DNA from: Prauserella flavalba | GTDB lineage: Bacteria; Actinomycetota; Actinomycetes; Mycobacteriales; Pseudonocardiaceae | Direction: 5' to 3' | Assembly: GCF_003202235.1 (NCBI RefSeq) | Contig: NZ_MASU01000022.1 | Span: 81,648 to 145,647, forward strand | Length of the DNA stretch: 64,000 bases | Part shown: in pieces, positions 33,188-41,445 of the stretch | Numbering within the stretch: position 1 is the stretch's first letter | How the letters are laid out: every line of letters starts with the position of its first letter | Notes under the pieces: model-generated | The model's database searches: none | Told to the model about the DNA's origin: nothing | What the model saw: only the letters and a program-made list of their open reading frames with translations | Program-made: the position numbers and the translations under genes

Positions 33188-34692
33188 GCCGCGCTCGCCT
33201 CCTGTCCGTGGCCGAGGCGGTCAGCGGACGTGCCGGCATCAGCGGCGCCGAGGAGTGCGGCGAGGTCGGCTAGCAGCAACGAGACGGCGTAGGCGGCCTG
33301 CTGCGGGACGACGCCGTTGCCCAGCGCGCGCAACTGCGCGGTGCGCGGCAGCGGCAGGCCCGTCACCCAGCCGGGCTCCAAGCCTTGAAGCCACTCGACG
33401 AAGGCGGGTGCGAGCACGGGCCGGCCGTGTCGACCCGGCTGCGTTGGGAACGGCGCGGGTCGGCCGAGCACCTGCTCCCACCGCCGCACAGCCGGCGCGT
33501 AGACACCCCAGCTCACCTCGCCGCGCGTCGGCTCGCTGTCCTGATCGGACGGCGCGGGGACGACTACGAGGTGCCGTCGCCGTCCGGCGTCGCGCAGTCC
33601 GGTGTCAGCAGGCGCATCACGGCCGAGGGCAACATCAGGTCCCCCTTGGAACCGCGTTGCGCCGGAGCGCCCTTGGTCCCGTCGGTCGCCCGCGGCGTCG
33701 GCAGCAACGCCTGCGGGTCGACCAACGGGAGCACCTGCTGCGACAGCGGCGGCCGGAACCCTGCCCCCGCGCGGCGTCCCGCCGTGCCGGTATCCGACGC
33801 CCTCGGCGTCGGCAGCAACCGCGCCTCGTCGGGCAACGACGGCCCACCGGTCTGCGTCCTGTGGGTGCAGTTTTTCGCATCCGAAGCCGTCGGTGTCGGC
33901 AGGAGCTTGACCACCGCATTCACCGCGTCGTGCAGACTCACCTGACGGCCGAGCGCCCGGCGACGAACCGGGTCCGCCGCCCCGCGGTGATCCCCGTCGC
34001 GCGCCTGCGGCGTCGGCAGCATCCGAGATGGTGCGGGTTCGTGGCCAGGCGAGCAGGAACACGCGTTCTCGTCGATGTGCCGCGCCGACGTCGGCGGCGC
34101 GGACGCTACGCCAGAGCGCGTCATACCCCGCTTCGGCCAGGTCGCCGAGTACACGGTGCAGACCTCCGTCTTTCCAGCGAAGCGCGGCGACGTTCTCCAC
34201 AACGAGGAGCGCGGGTCGTAGTACGCGAACGCCCGCCACGATGTCGGACCACAAGCCACTGCGGTGACCTTTCTCGATGCCGATACGCCGCCCGGCGGCG
34301 GAAATGTCCTGGCACGGGAACCCTGCCGTGAGCACGTCGACCGGCTCCACCGTGGTCCAGTCGATGCGGCGAACGTCGCCGAGATTCGGGACGCCCGGCA
34401 GCCGTGCGGCGAGGATCTGACGGATGTGCGGGTCGGGGTCGGCGCACCACGCGAGCCGTCCGCCGCCGAGCGCGGCCAGCACGCCGAGGTCCAGTCCGCC
34501 GTAGCCGGTGCACACCGACCCGACAACCGGTCCGCAGCTTGCGGCGACCGACACGTTCGGCGGTGCAGTTGAGGGCACGGTCTGGCAAGTGGCCGCCCGC
34601 GCCGCCCCCGCCGCCGTCGTGGGGACGGCGACGAGGGCGGGGGCGGAGCCGCGCCCCGACCGAGACATGGTGCGGCTGAGCCGGGAGGTCAT
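33184..34692 (-). CDS. DNA (cytosine-5)-methyltransferase
   Basis: A 502-residue C5-methyltransferase with the ordered motifs: I GSVCTGYGGLDLGVLAAL, IV with catalytic Cys in LTAGFPCQDISAAGRR, VI VVENVAALRWKDGG, VIII AAHRRERVFLLAWPR, X LRALGNGVVPQQAAYAVSLL. The region between VIII and X (target recognition) is unusually long, Arg/Gly/Ala-rich and low in recognisable structure, which may affect specificity. ATG at 34692 overlaps the stop of the preceding methyltransferase gene. No restriction endonuclease is adjacent, so it looks like an orphan enzyme protecting the element against host restriction. Confidence 0.9.
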   Translation of the reverse strand: MTSRLSRTMSRSGRGSAPALVAVPTTAAGAARAATCQTVPSTAPPNVSVAASCGPVVGSVCTGYGGLDLGVLAALGGGRLAWCADPDPHIRQILAARLPGVPNLGDVRRIDWTTVEPVDVLTAGFPCQDISAAGRRIGIEKGHRSGLWSDIVAGVRVLRPALLVVENVAALRWKDGGLHRVLGDLAEAGYDALWRSVRAADVGAAHRRERVFLLAWPRTRTISDAADAAGARRGSPRGGGPGSSPGARPSGESARRGECGGQAPADTDGFGCEKLHPQDADRWAVVARRGAVAADAEGVGYRHGGTPRGGRVPAAAVAAGAPVGRPAGVAADAAGDRRDQGRSGATRFQGGPDVALGRDAPADTGLRDAGRRRHLVVVPAPSDQDSEPTRGEVSWGVYAPAVRRWEQVLGRPAPFPTQPGRHGRPVLAPAFVEWLQGLEPGWVTGLPLPRTAQLRALGNGVVPQQAAYAVSLLLADLAALLGAADAGTSADRLGHGQEASAA

Positions 34693-35882
34693 GCCGCCCA
34701 ACTCCCGGACACGCCCGAGCCATCACTCGGGTTCGCGGCATGTCGCGTACGGCCGCTGAAGGTGCGTCGGGAATCCTGGCGATCCGTCGCGATTGCTGAA
34801 GCCGAACTCCGGCGCAACGGCGTGCGGAACACCATCACGTCCTCGTGCGCGATCAGGTGCAGCGGCAGTCCGGCCTCGCGCTGCTTACGGATGAAGTCGC
34901 GCTGGAAGAAGCTGCCGCGCGGCACCAGATCGTGCTCGGCCGCGCGCGCCAGCAGCGCGACACACCGCTCAACAGGGATCAGGCCGGCGTGCACGCCGCA
35001 GGCCAGGATCTGCGATGGCAGGTCGATCAGTTCGGCGTGCTCGCGCCACGGGCGGATGGTGATGGCGATGTGCCCGCCCGGCTTCAGGTACGGCACCAGC
35101 CCGGCGAGGATGCGGGTGAACCCGGACAGCAGCCGGTGGTGGCCGATGTTGGCGAGGTTGCCGCGGTCGAGGGTGTTGCCGTAGCGGTGGTGGTACTTCT
35201 GCACGCCTTGGCCGGGGGCGACCGCGACCTGGCCGTGCGTGGACGGCCCATAGGGCGGGGAGGTGACGACGAGCGCGGCCCGCCCGAGATACTCCGGCGG
35301 CAGCAGCGCGGCGAGCTGGCGGGCGTCGCCGTGGAACACCCGTCCCTCGTGCTCGACTCCGGCGTCGTGGGCAAGCGCGAGGTTGGCGCGGGAGACGTCA
35401 ACCCAGTGCGGTTCGTACTCCACCCCGACCGCGCGGCGTCCGGCGTGGACGGCTTCGACGAGGGTGGTGCCGATCCCGCACATCGGGTCGAGCACCACGT
35501 CGCCGGGCTGGGTGTAGTGGCCGATGGCATAGGCGGCGACGGCGGGCAGCATCTTCGCCGGGTGCGCGGTCGACTCGGGCACGTAGCGGCCCTTGCGCTG
35601 CGCGGCCGGGGACGTTTGCGCGGTCGTCCACACCGACACCGCCGGTTCCGGCACGACGTCCTCGGCGGCGGGACCGGTCACGGTCGCCGAGGTGATAGTG
35701 GTGGCGTCACGGCTGTCGGTGCCGGCGATCGAGAGGCGCGTGGTCGGTGCCTCCACAGACACCGGCGCCGTGTCGCGCGCATCGTCGGGAAGGGCGTGCG
35801 GGGAGCGTTCGTCGGCCACGGGCGTGCCTTTCTCGCGGTGTGGTCCGGGGTGGGCGGAGTGCAGGATCGGCGCGCCACTCAT
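34689..35882 (-). CDS. DNA amino-methyltransferase (N4-C or N6-A), TSPPY type
   Basis: A 397-residue SAM-dependent methyltransferase. After a 115-residue low-complexity N-terminus, motif order is HPAKMLPAVAAYAIGHYTQPG - VVLDPMCGIGTTLVEAVHAGR (SAM binding) - VVTSPPYGPSTHG (catalytic motif IV) - LKPGGHIAITIRPWREH - LIAHEDVMVFRTP. This is the alpha/beta-type site-specific DNA methyltransferase (TRM11/D12-like) arrangement and is intact. Start and stop overlap its neighbours by four bases. With the C5 enzyme it gives the ICE two distinct base modifications; the target sequence is unknown. Confidence 0.85.
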   Translation of the reverse strand: MSGAPILHSAHPGPHREKGTPVADERSPHALPDDARDTAPVSVEAPTTRLSIAGTDSRDATTITSATVTGPAAEDVVPEPAVSVWTTAQTSPAAQRKGRYVPESTAHPAKMLPAVAAYAIGHYTQPGDVVLDPMCGIGTTLVEAVHAGRRAVGVEYEPHWVDVSRANLALAHDAGVEHEGRVFHGDARQLAALLPPEYLGRAALVVTSPPYGPSTHGQVAVAPGQGVQKYHHRYGNTLDRGNLANIGHHRLLSGFTRILAGLVPYLKPGGHIAITIRPWREHAELIDLPSQILACGVHAGLIPVERCVALLARAAEHDLVPRGSFFQRDFIRKQREAGLPLHLIAHEDVMVFRTPLRRSSASAIATDRQDSRRTFSGRTRHAANPSDGSGVSGSWAA

Positions 35883-36976
35883 CGGATGACTCCGGACGCG
35901 GTCGCCTGCTCGGCCGGACTCACCGGGAGCGACTCGTACTCGTGCGGCTGGGCGAACACCAGCACGTCGGAGTGGATGCGCCGATGCGGCGCGGGCAGCC
36001 CGCGCACGGCCGCGCGATGCGCCGCGCGCGCCTGCGCGTCGGCGGCCGACCCGTCGACATCGGGGACGAGTTCGGTGGCGAACCGGCCGCCGCGCACCGG
36101 GGTGTGCAGGGCGACGATGTGCTGCAGGTAGAGCAGGTCGGCGTTCTGCGCCGAGGCGACCACGGCTCCGGTCGGGTCGGTCAACTCACCCCGCGACCAG
36201 TCACTGTGCGTGAGCACGGCGAGAATCCCGCCGACGCGCAACAGCCGTGCGGCGACCAGGGCCACGAGGTCGCTGGTGCCCTCGCCACTGTGCTCGGGAC
36301 GCAGGCTGGTGATGATCAGGTCCGTGTCCGCGGGGATGGCGTCGGGACCGTCGAGCACCGCGGGATCGAGGCCGGACAGCGGCAGCTCCGACACTGTCGC
36401 GGCGGTCACGGGAGTGGGCTGCGGGTCGCCGATGAGGTCGGCCCAGAACGGTCGTGACGTCGGGCCGGTGAGGTCGGTCTCGGCCGAGACGCGCACGACA
36501 CGAACGGTGCGGTCGAGGCGCTGCACGGCGTCCAGCGCGTCGACAACGTCGGCGTCCGGGTCGGCTCCGGGCGCGTGCTCGATCACGCCGTCCGCGCCGA
36601 CCACACCGAGGCGGGAACGCTCGCCCGGCGTCGCGTTCGGGGTGGGCCAGGGCAGCAGCACGACCCGCGCGCCGGGCTTGCTGAACGCGCCGACGATCCG
36701 GTGCACGATCGGCGTCGGCCAACTCGCGTCGAGGTCGATCGCCGCCGCGCCGGCCGTCCACACCGTCGCCGGAGTCGGCGTCTCGGCCGAGCCACCCGAC
36801 CGCGCGCGGGTGGTCGCCGAGCCGGGCTTGGCGGGACTGATCCGGGTAGTGGTCGAGGCGGTCGGGTAGGGGCGGCGGTCGCCGCCCCGGCGGGCACTGG
36901 CCGGGCGGGTGGTGTCGCCGCGCCGCTTCGGGCCGTGCGGCACGGAGCGGCGTGCCGGGCGGTCGGGACGGGTCAT
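35879..36976 (-). CDS. degenerate methyltransferase-like protein, relative of the next gene
   Basis: A 365-residue protein with the same fold order as the downstream TSPPY methyltransferase. The C-terminal half reads LIITSLRPEHSGEGTSDLV - LLRVGGILAVLTHSDWSRGEL - LYLQHIVALHTP - RRIHSDVLVFAQPHE, aligning with LVVTSPPYGPSTHG - LKPGGHIAITIRPWREH - VERCVALLARA - AHEDVMVFRTP. The catalytic TSPPY has become TSLRPE and no SAM-binding GxG loop is evident, so it is probably inactive and may be a structural or DNA-recognition subunit. The N-terminus is Arg/Thr/Pro-rich and disordered. ATG at 36976 is the most likely start. Confidence 0.65.
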   Translation of the reverse strand: MTRPDRPARRSVPHGPKRRGDTTRPASARRGGDRRPYPTASTTTRISPAKPGSATTRARSGGSAETPTPATVWTAGAAAIDLDASWPTPIVHRIVGAFSKPGARVVLLPWPTPNATPGERSRLGVVGADGVIEHAPGADPDADVVDALDAVQRLDRTVRVVRVSAETDLTGPTSRPFWADLIGDPQPTPVTAATVSELPLSGLDPAVLDGPDAIPADTDLIITSLRPEHSGEGTSDLVALVAARLLRVGGILAVLTHSDWSRGELTDPTGAVVASAQNADLLYLQHIVALHTPVRGGRFATELVPDVDGSAADAQARAAHRAAVRGLPAPHRRIHSDVLVFAQPHEYESLPVSPAEQATASGVIR

Positions 36977-37534
36977 GGATGCCTCGCAGAGTCCGGGGAT
37001 GCGCCGCGCTGGACGTGGCGCCCTGACACCTATCGACTCCGAAAAACGGCCCAATTTTGGACAGGCCCTGCCCAACTTTTTCGAGAAGTTTTCTGGTCGC
37101 CCAATGCGGATTCTGCGGACAGAGGATCCGCGCGTGTGCGCTCGCGCGGAGGGATTGCGCGGGATGGTCGTGCACCGATCGGCAGACCACTGAGGAAAGA
37201 ATTTTGGCTTCCTCCAGCGCTGCGGCGAGGTGACGACGGCGCTTGAGGGTCGACAGACGCGGCGGGCTATTACCGGATCGCCACCAAAACGCCACCAAAA
37301 CACTGTTACAGCAGTTCAGAGGCTATTACCAACGATCATCAAACGATCTTTCGTCGAGGGATCGCGGACGGCGCAGGCGACCTCTAGATGATCTTTGTGG
37401 CGGCCAAAAATGATCATTCAAGATCATCGGTGGCGGTTTGGTGGACTTTTGGTGGCGGTTTCGTGGCGGTTTGGTGGACTTAATTTGGCGTCCTTGTCTG
37501 GTCGTTGTTTCACCGGCCTCGCAAGGAGCTGACC
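36977..37534. other. 557-bp intergenic region between divergent ICE operons
   Basis: No gene is supported. It carries the promoters of the leftward modification genes and of the rightward secretion operon, plus the iteron-like repeats listed separately. It is noticeably AT-richer than the flanking genes and is the best place in this window for an origin of transfer or replication of the element. The sequences GGCTATTACC (37265-37274 and 37321-37330) are a further direct repeat. Confidence 0.5.
37279..37480. repeat. iteron-like GGTGGCG/TTTTGG repeats in both orientations
   Basis: The left cluster has two abutting 11-base units CGCCACCAAAA (37279-37289 and 37290-37300). The right cluster, in opposite orientation, has GGTGGCGGTTTGGTGGAC at 37429-37446 and a run TTTTGGTGGCGGTTTCGTGGCGGTTTGGTGGACT at 37447-37480 in which the units recur. 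Between them are small AT-rich palindromes (TGATCATTCAAGATCA, GATCATCAAACGATC). The inverted arrangement around an AT-rich centre resembles replication or transfer origins, or a multi-site operator. Confidence 0.65.
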
Positions 37535-38596
37535 GTGGTAGCCAATCACGAATCCGATAGCGCGCCTTTCGAGCGCGACAGTCTGCCGCTGGAATCCGCC
37601 CGCGCGGCATTTGAGTGGCTCGTCAGCGGGCCAGATCCGCTGTCGATTGACGGGCGCTTCTTCCCCGGCCTGCCCCAGCGGCGGGTCCCCCTGGATGAGC
37701 TGCGTGAGTTGCTGCTCGACCCCGACCTACCGCTGGCGGCGGTGGACCTGGTCTGGATGCACCTGGTCACCCGTTCCCGCGACACCGGCAATGCCTGGAC
37801 GGTGGCCTGCGTCGGTGTTGCGTTGCCCGCGCTGTTCGCCATCGTCTACGAGTTGGGCGCCCGGTTCGCTCAAGACCACCACGACCTTCAGGGCGCGGTC
37901 CTGACCGGGTTCCTGTCCGAACTGGCCAGTATCGACCTGCTTCGCCCGTCAGTGATGTGGCGGCTGCGCTGCGCGGCCCTGCGCGAGGGACACCTCCTTC
38001 TGCGAGAAGCGCTACAGCGCCCCACGCCCTGGGAAGAGGCGTTCCACTCCCGCGAGCCCCGTTCGCCGTGGGGACACGAGGACATCGTGCTCGCCCGCGC
38101 GGTAGCCGAGGGGGTGATCACCGATGAGCAGGCCGCCCTCATCGGCGCCACCCGGTTGGAGCCGGAGAACTACACGTTGCAGGAGGCCGCCGCGGACTGG
38201 GGCGTGAGCTATGACGCCATCGCCAAGTTCCGCCGTCGCGCCGAGCACAGGCTGGCCGCCTGGCTGCTCGAGCAACCGCTGGACGAAGACCCCAACGACC
38301 CCAGCGCACGCGAGATGGAGATCCGCGCAGCCCACGCGGCGACCCTCACCGCGTCGGCCCGCGAGGCCACGCACTCCAGGACGCCCTACTCCGCACAGTC
38401 ACACACAGTGACTGGTGTCGAGGGGATGCCGGAGAAAAAAGTTCAGGGTCGCGTGTCCAAAAAGGCCCCCAAAACCGGAGTCGATACGTGCGGGAGAAGA
38501 CCAGCCGCTCCCGCGCACACCACCCAGCCCACCCGGCCTGCCGGCATCGCCCGGCGGCCCTCGGGCACGACTCCGGGAGTGCCGCGATGCGCCTGA
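37535..38596 (+). CDS. first gene of the transfer operon, HTH-like protein of unknown role
   Basis: A 353-residue soluble protein. The start GTG has a consensus AAGGAG seven bases ahead. Residues 1-90 contain ERDSLPLESARAAFEWLVSGPDPLSIDGRFFPGLP, followed by an amphipathic helical part (ALPALFAIVYELGARFAQDHHD), then EPRSPWGHEDIVLARAVAEGVITDEQAALIGATRLE and a probable HTH (TLQEAAADWGVSYDAIAKFRRRAEHRLAAWL) near residue 215-245. The arrangement resembles sigma-factor-like regulators or ICE activators. It precedes the pilin gene with a ten-base overlap, so it is likely a regulator or accessory factor of conjugation. No family assigned. Confidence 0.6.
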   Translation: MVANHESDSAPFERDSLPLESARAAFEWLVSGPDPLSIDGRFFPGLPQRRVPLDELRELLLDPDLPLAAVDLVWMHLVTRSRDTGNAWTVACVGVALPALFAIVYELGARFAQDHHDLQGAVLTGFLSELASIDLLRPSVMWRLRCAALREGHLLLREALQRPTPWEEAFHSREPRSPWGHEDIVLARAVAEGVITDEQAALIGATRLEPENYTLQEAAADWGVSYDAIAKFRRRAEHRLAAWLLEQPLDEDPNDPSAREMEIRAAHAATLTASAREATHSRTPYSAQSHTVTGVEGMPEKKVQGRVSKKAPKTGVDTCGRRPAAPAHTTQPTRPAGIARRPSGTTPGVPRCA

Positions 38597-39129
38597 CCCG
38601 TTCGCCCCTTCGCCGTCCATCGGTCCGCTGCGGCAACGCCCGTCGGCCTCGCCGCGGTCCTGCCGTTCCGCCGCTCGCGGCGACACGGCCAGTTCGCCGG
38701 AACGGCTCCTGCATGTCGCGGCCGAGCGTCGACGCACCCGCCATACCTCCGACCTCTGCCGGGTCGTCAGGCCGGCACGCTGTCGTCCGGCGACGGCTCA
38801 CCGTGATCACTGAGGTTGTCGCGCTGGCCCTGCTGCTGTCGGCCTCGGCGTCGATGTCCGTGGCGCACGCGGAGACCACGCAGGTGCTCGCGCTGGCCGG
38901 GTCCGTCGATGAGGTTCTGACCAACATCCGCAACTGGGTGATGGGGATTCTCGCCGGGTTGGCGACAGTGTTCTTGTCGATCGGCGGGGTCCGCTACGTG
39001 ATGGGCGGCGGTGACCCCGGCGAGATCGAGAAGGCCAAGACGAGCTTTAAGGCCGCCGGGATCGGCTACGCGCTGGCGGCGCTCGCGCCGCTGGTCGTGA
39101 CCGTGCTCAAGGGCATTGTCGGGGCCTGA
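38587..39129 (+). CDS. VirB2/TrbC-like pilin or small T4SS membrane protein
   Basis: A small membrane protein of 180 residues (or 138 if translation begins at ATG 38713). ATG 38587 has GGGAG seven bases upstream. After a basic N-terminus there is a signal-like segment (VVALALLLSASASMSVAHAE with an Ala-x-Ala cleavage site) and two membrane helices, WVMGILAGLATVFLSIGGVRYVMG and GIGYALAALAPLVVTVLKGIVG, with a short KAKTSF loop between. This is the layout of VirB2/TrbC pilins. It is followed three bases later by the VirB6-like gene. Confidence 0.75.
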   Translation: MRLTRSPLRRPSVRCGNARRPRRGPAVPPLAATRPVRRNGSCMSRPSVDAPAIPPTSAGSSGRHAVVRRRLTVITEVVALALLLSASASMSVAHAETTQVLALAGSVDEVLTNIRNWVMGILAGLATVFLSIGGVRYVMGGGDPGEIEKAKTSFKAAGIGYALAALAPLVVTVLKGIVGA

Positions 39130-39132
39130 GCC

Positions 39133-41445
39133 ATGTCACGCCGACCAGAGCTGACCTGGCCCACCCGTCGTCGGACACCGGCCGCGCCGACCGTCCGCAG
39201 CCTGCGCGGCGACGAGCACACCCAGCTCCGTACGGACGTCATCGACGGCGACCGGGAACTGCTCGCGCCGCCCGCGAGCAGCACCCGGCGCGCCGGTGGC
39301 CGCCCGCAGCGGCGCTGGCTGGGATGGCTGCCGCGCATGACGCGAGGCCGCGCGCTGGCGATGCTGGCGGTGAGCTTGGTTGTCCTGCTCGGCGGCACGC
39401 TCGCGGTCAACGCCGCCGCCATGCCCGGCAGCGGTCCGATCGCCGCGCAGCCCGCGCCCACCCCGCCACTCCCGCTGCCGACCGTGGGCGACCCGTGCAC
39501 GGCGGGTTCGACGAATCCGATCTGCCTACTGCCGACGGCCAGTCCCACTCCGTCGGCACCGACCGGGCTGCCCTTGCCGTTGCCGACGGGTCTGCCGACC
39601 TGCCAGACCGGGGTGCCGTTGCCGCTGCCCCAAAGCGGGTGCGTCCCGCCCACCACGGCGCCCACGTCCTCGCCCGCGCCGTGCACCGGCGAGGGCTGCA
39701 TCCCCCAGCCCACGACCTCGGCACCCGCACCGTCCAATCCCGGCACCGGCCAGTCCGGTGACAGCGGCAACGGCGACGGGGACTGCGGGATCACCAACAT
39801 CGGCGGCTGCATCACCAACGCCATCAACGACCTCTTCCGCGGCATCGTCACCGCCGCGCTCAACCCGCTGCTCGATCTCCTGTCGAAGACACTGCTGACC
39901 ACGCCGACACCGGACTCGCTGCCGCGCATCGGCGAGTTGTGGAACAACTCCTGGCAGATCCTGCTCGCCAGCTACGGCCTGCTGATCCTCATCGCCGGGA
40001 TCCTGGTCATGGGCTACGAGACCGTCCAGACCCGGCACTCCATCAAGGAGATCGCGCCCCGGATCGTGGTCGGGTTCCTCGCCGGAGCCCTGTCGTTGTG
40101 GGTGGCGACCAAGGCCATCGAGATCGCCAACGGAATCGCGCAAGCCGTGATGGGCGGCGGGCTGGACGCCAGCTCAGCCGGCGACACGCTGAAGAACCTC
40201 GTCCTCGGATCACTCAACGGCGGGATCTTCATCATCTTCATCGGCATCTTCCTGGCCGGGATGCTGATCGTCCTGCTCGTCACCTACATCGTGCGCGTCG
40301 CCCTCACCATCATCCTGATCGCGGGAGCGCCGATCGCGCTGATGTGCCACGCGCTCCCGCAGACCGAGGGCATCGCCCGCTGGTGGTGGAAAGCGTTCGG
40401 CGGCTGCCTGGCCATCCAGGTCGGCCAGTCCCTGACGCTGATCACCGCGATGAAGGTCTTCCTCGCACCCGGCGGGTTCACCCTGTTCGGCCCCACCCTC
40501 TCCGGGCTGGTCAACCTTCTCGTCGCGCTCGCGCTGATGTACATCCTGTTCAAGATCCCGTTCTGGTTCCTGGGGGCACTGCGCGGCGGCGGTGGGCGCT
40601 CGCTGCTCGGCTCGATCGTGCGCGGCTTCATCGCGTACAAGACCTTCGGCCTGCTCGGCGGTCGCGGCGGTGGTGGCCGCAAGCCGCGCACGTCAGGCGG
40701 CGGGGGCGGTCGTGGTGGCAACGGCGGTGGTGGCGGTCGCGGACCGGTCGACCCCTACGCCCGCACCCGCACCACCTCGGACGGGCAGTACATGTTGCCG
40801 TTGACCGGAGTGCGCCGCACCCGCCCGGCCCCCAAACCCAAGCCCGCTCCGGCGCCGAAACCGCGCCCCGCGCGAGGGCGTCAGCTGGCACTGCCGCTGG
40901 GCGACGACTGGCCCGAGTGGAAGCAGCACGGACCAGATGGCCAGTACCGGCTGCCGCTGGACGTGGAGCGCGTCAAGCCCACTCCGCCCCCGCCCGGCCA
41001 GGGCAACACCGGGCGTCGGCCGCATGGACGCACTCACCGCGGGACGCAGTTGGAGTTGCCGTTCGACCCGTACAAGGGCAACCGCCCGAACCGCGGCGGG
41101 CAGTACCCGCTGCCGCTGGACGGCGTCCGCCGCACCCCGCGCTCGGCGAGCCCGCCGCCTCCGGCAACGTCACCGCCGCCGCGGATGCGGGGCACGCAGA
41201 TGGAGCTGCCCTTCGACCCCTACAAGGGCAACCGGGCGACCCGCTCAGGGCAATACCCGCTGCCGCTGGACGGCGTTCGCCGCGTCGCCCCGGCGAAACC
41301 AACACCGCCGAAACCCGCGCCCGCGACACCACCTCCCGCCGCCCGGCGCGCGCCCCGTGCGGGGCAGCAACTCCGGCTGCCGCTGGACCTGCCCAAACCA
41401 GCTCGCCGCACCCCACCGCCACCCAAGCCTGGAGGTAAGCCGTGA
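39133..41445 (+). CDS. VirB6/TrbL-like T4SS membrane protein with LPLDGVRR repeat tail
   Basis: A 770-residue protein. One N-terminal transmembrane helix (LAMLAVSLVVLLGGTLAVNAAAM) leads to a Pro/Thr-rich external region, then about six to seven membrane helices between residues 265 and 500 (WQILLASYGLLILIAGILVMG, VGFLAGALSLWVATKAIEIANG, IFIIFIGIFLAGMLIVLLVTYIV, LVNLLVALALMYILFKIPFWFLG), typical of VirB6/TrbL channel components. The cytoplasmic C-terminus (from about 515) is Gly/Arg-rich and then carries tandem repeats such as QMELPFDPYKGNR and GQYPLPLDGVRR, unusual for the family. The stop overlaps the next start (GTGA). Confidence 0.78.
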   Translation: MSRRPELTWPTRRRTPAAPTVRSLRGDEHTQLRTDVIDGDRELLAPPASSTRRAGGRPQRRWLGWLPRMTRGRALAMLAVSLVVLLGGTLAVNAAAMPGSGPIAAQPAPTPPLPLPTVGDPCTAGSTNPICLLPTASPTPSAPTGLPLPLPTGLPTCQTGVPLPLPQSGCVPPTTAPTSSPAPCTGEGCIPQPTTSAPAPSNPGTGQSGDSGNGDGDCGITNIGGCITNAINDLFRGIVTAALNPLLDLLSKTLLTTPTPDSLPRIGELWNNSWQILLASYGLLILIAGILVMGYETVQTRHSIKEIAPRIVVGFLAGALSLWVATKAIEIANGIAQAVMGGGLDASSAGDTLKNLVLGSLNGGIFIIFIGIFLAGMLIVLLVTYIVRVALTIILIAGAPIALMCHALPQTEGIARWWWKAFGGCLAIQVGQSLTLITAMKVFLAPGGFTLFGPTLSGLVNLLVALALMYILFKIPFWFLGALRGGGGRSLLGSIVRGFIAYKTFGLLGGRGGGGRKPRTSGGGGGRGGNGGGGGRGPVDPYARTRTTSDGQYMLPLTGVRRTRPAPKPKPAPAPKPRPARGRQLALPLGDDWPEWKQHGPDGQYRLPLDVERVKPTPPPPGQGNTGRRPHGRTHRGTQLELPFDPYKGNRPNRGGQYPLPLDGVRRTPRSASPPPPATSPPPRMRGTQMELPFDPYKGNRATRSGQYPLPLDGVRRVAPAKPTPPKPAPATPPPAARRAPRAGQQLRLPLDLPKPARRTPPPPKPGGKP

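Noticed and set aside
32252..36976. A DndABCDE phosphorothioation or BREX/DISARM-type system
   Set aside because: Only a PAPS-reductase-like protein and methyltransferases are present; no DndA/B/D/E, BrxC/PglZ or DISARM helicase genes were found.
37240..37500. CRISPR array
   Set aside because: The repeats are short, in opposite orientations and without spacer-like units of constant length.
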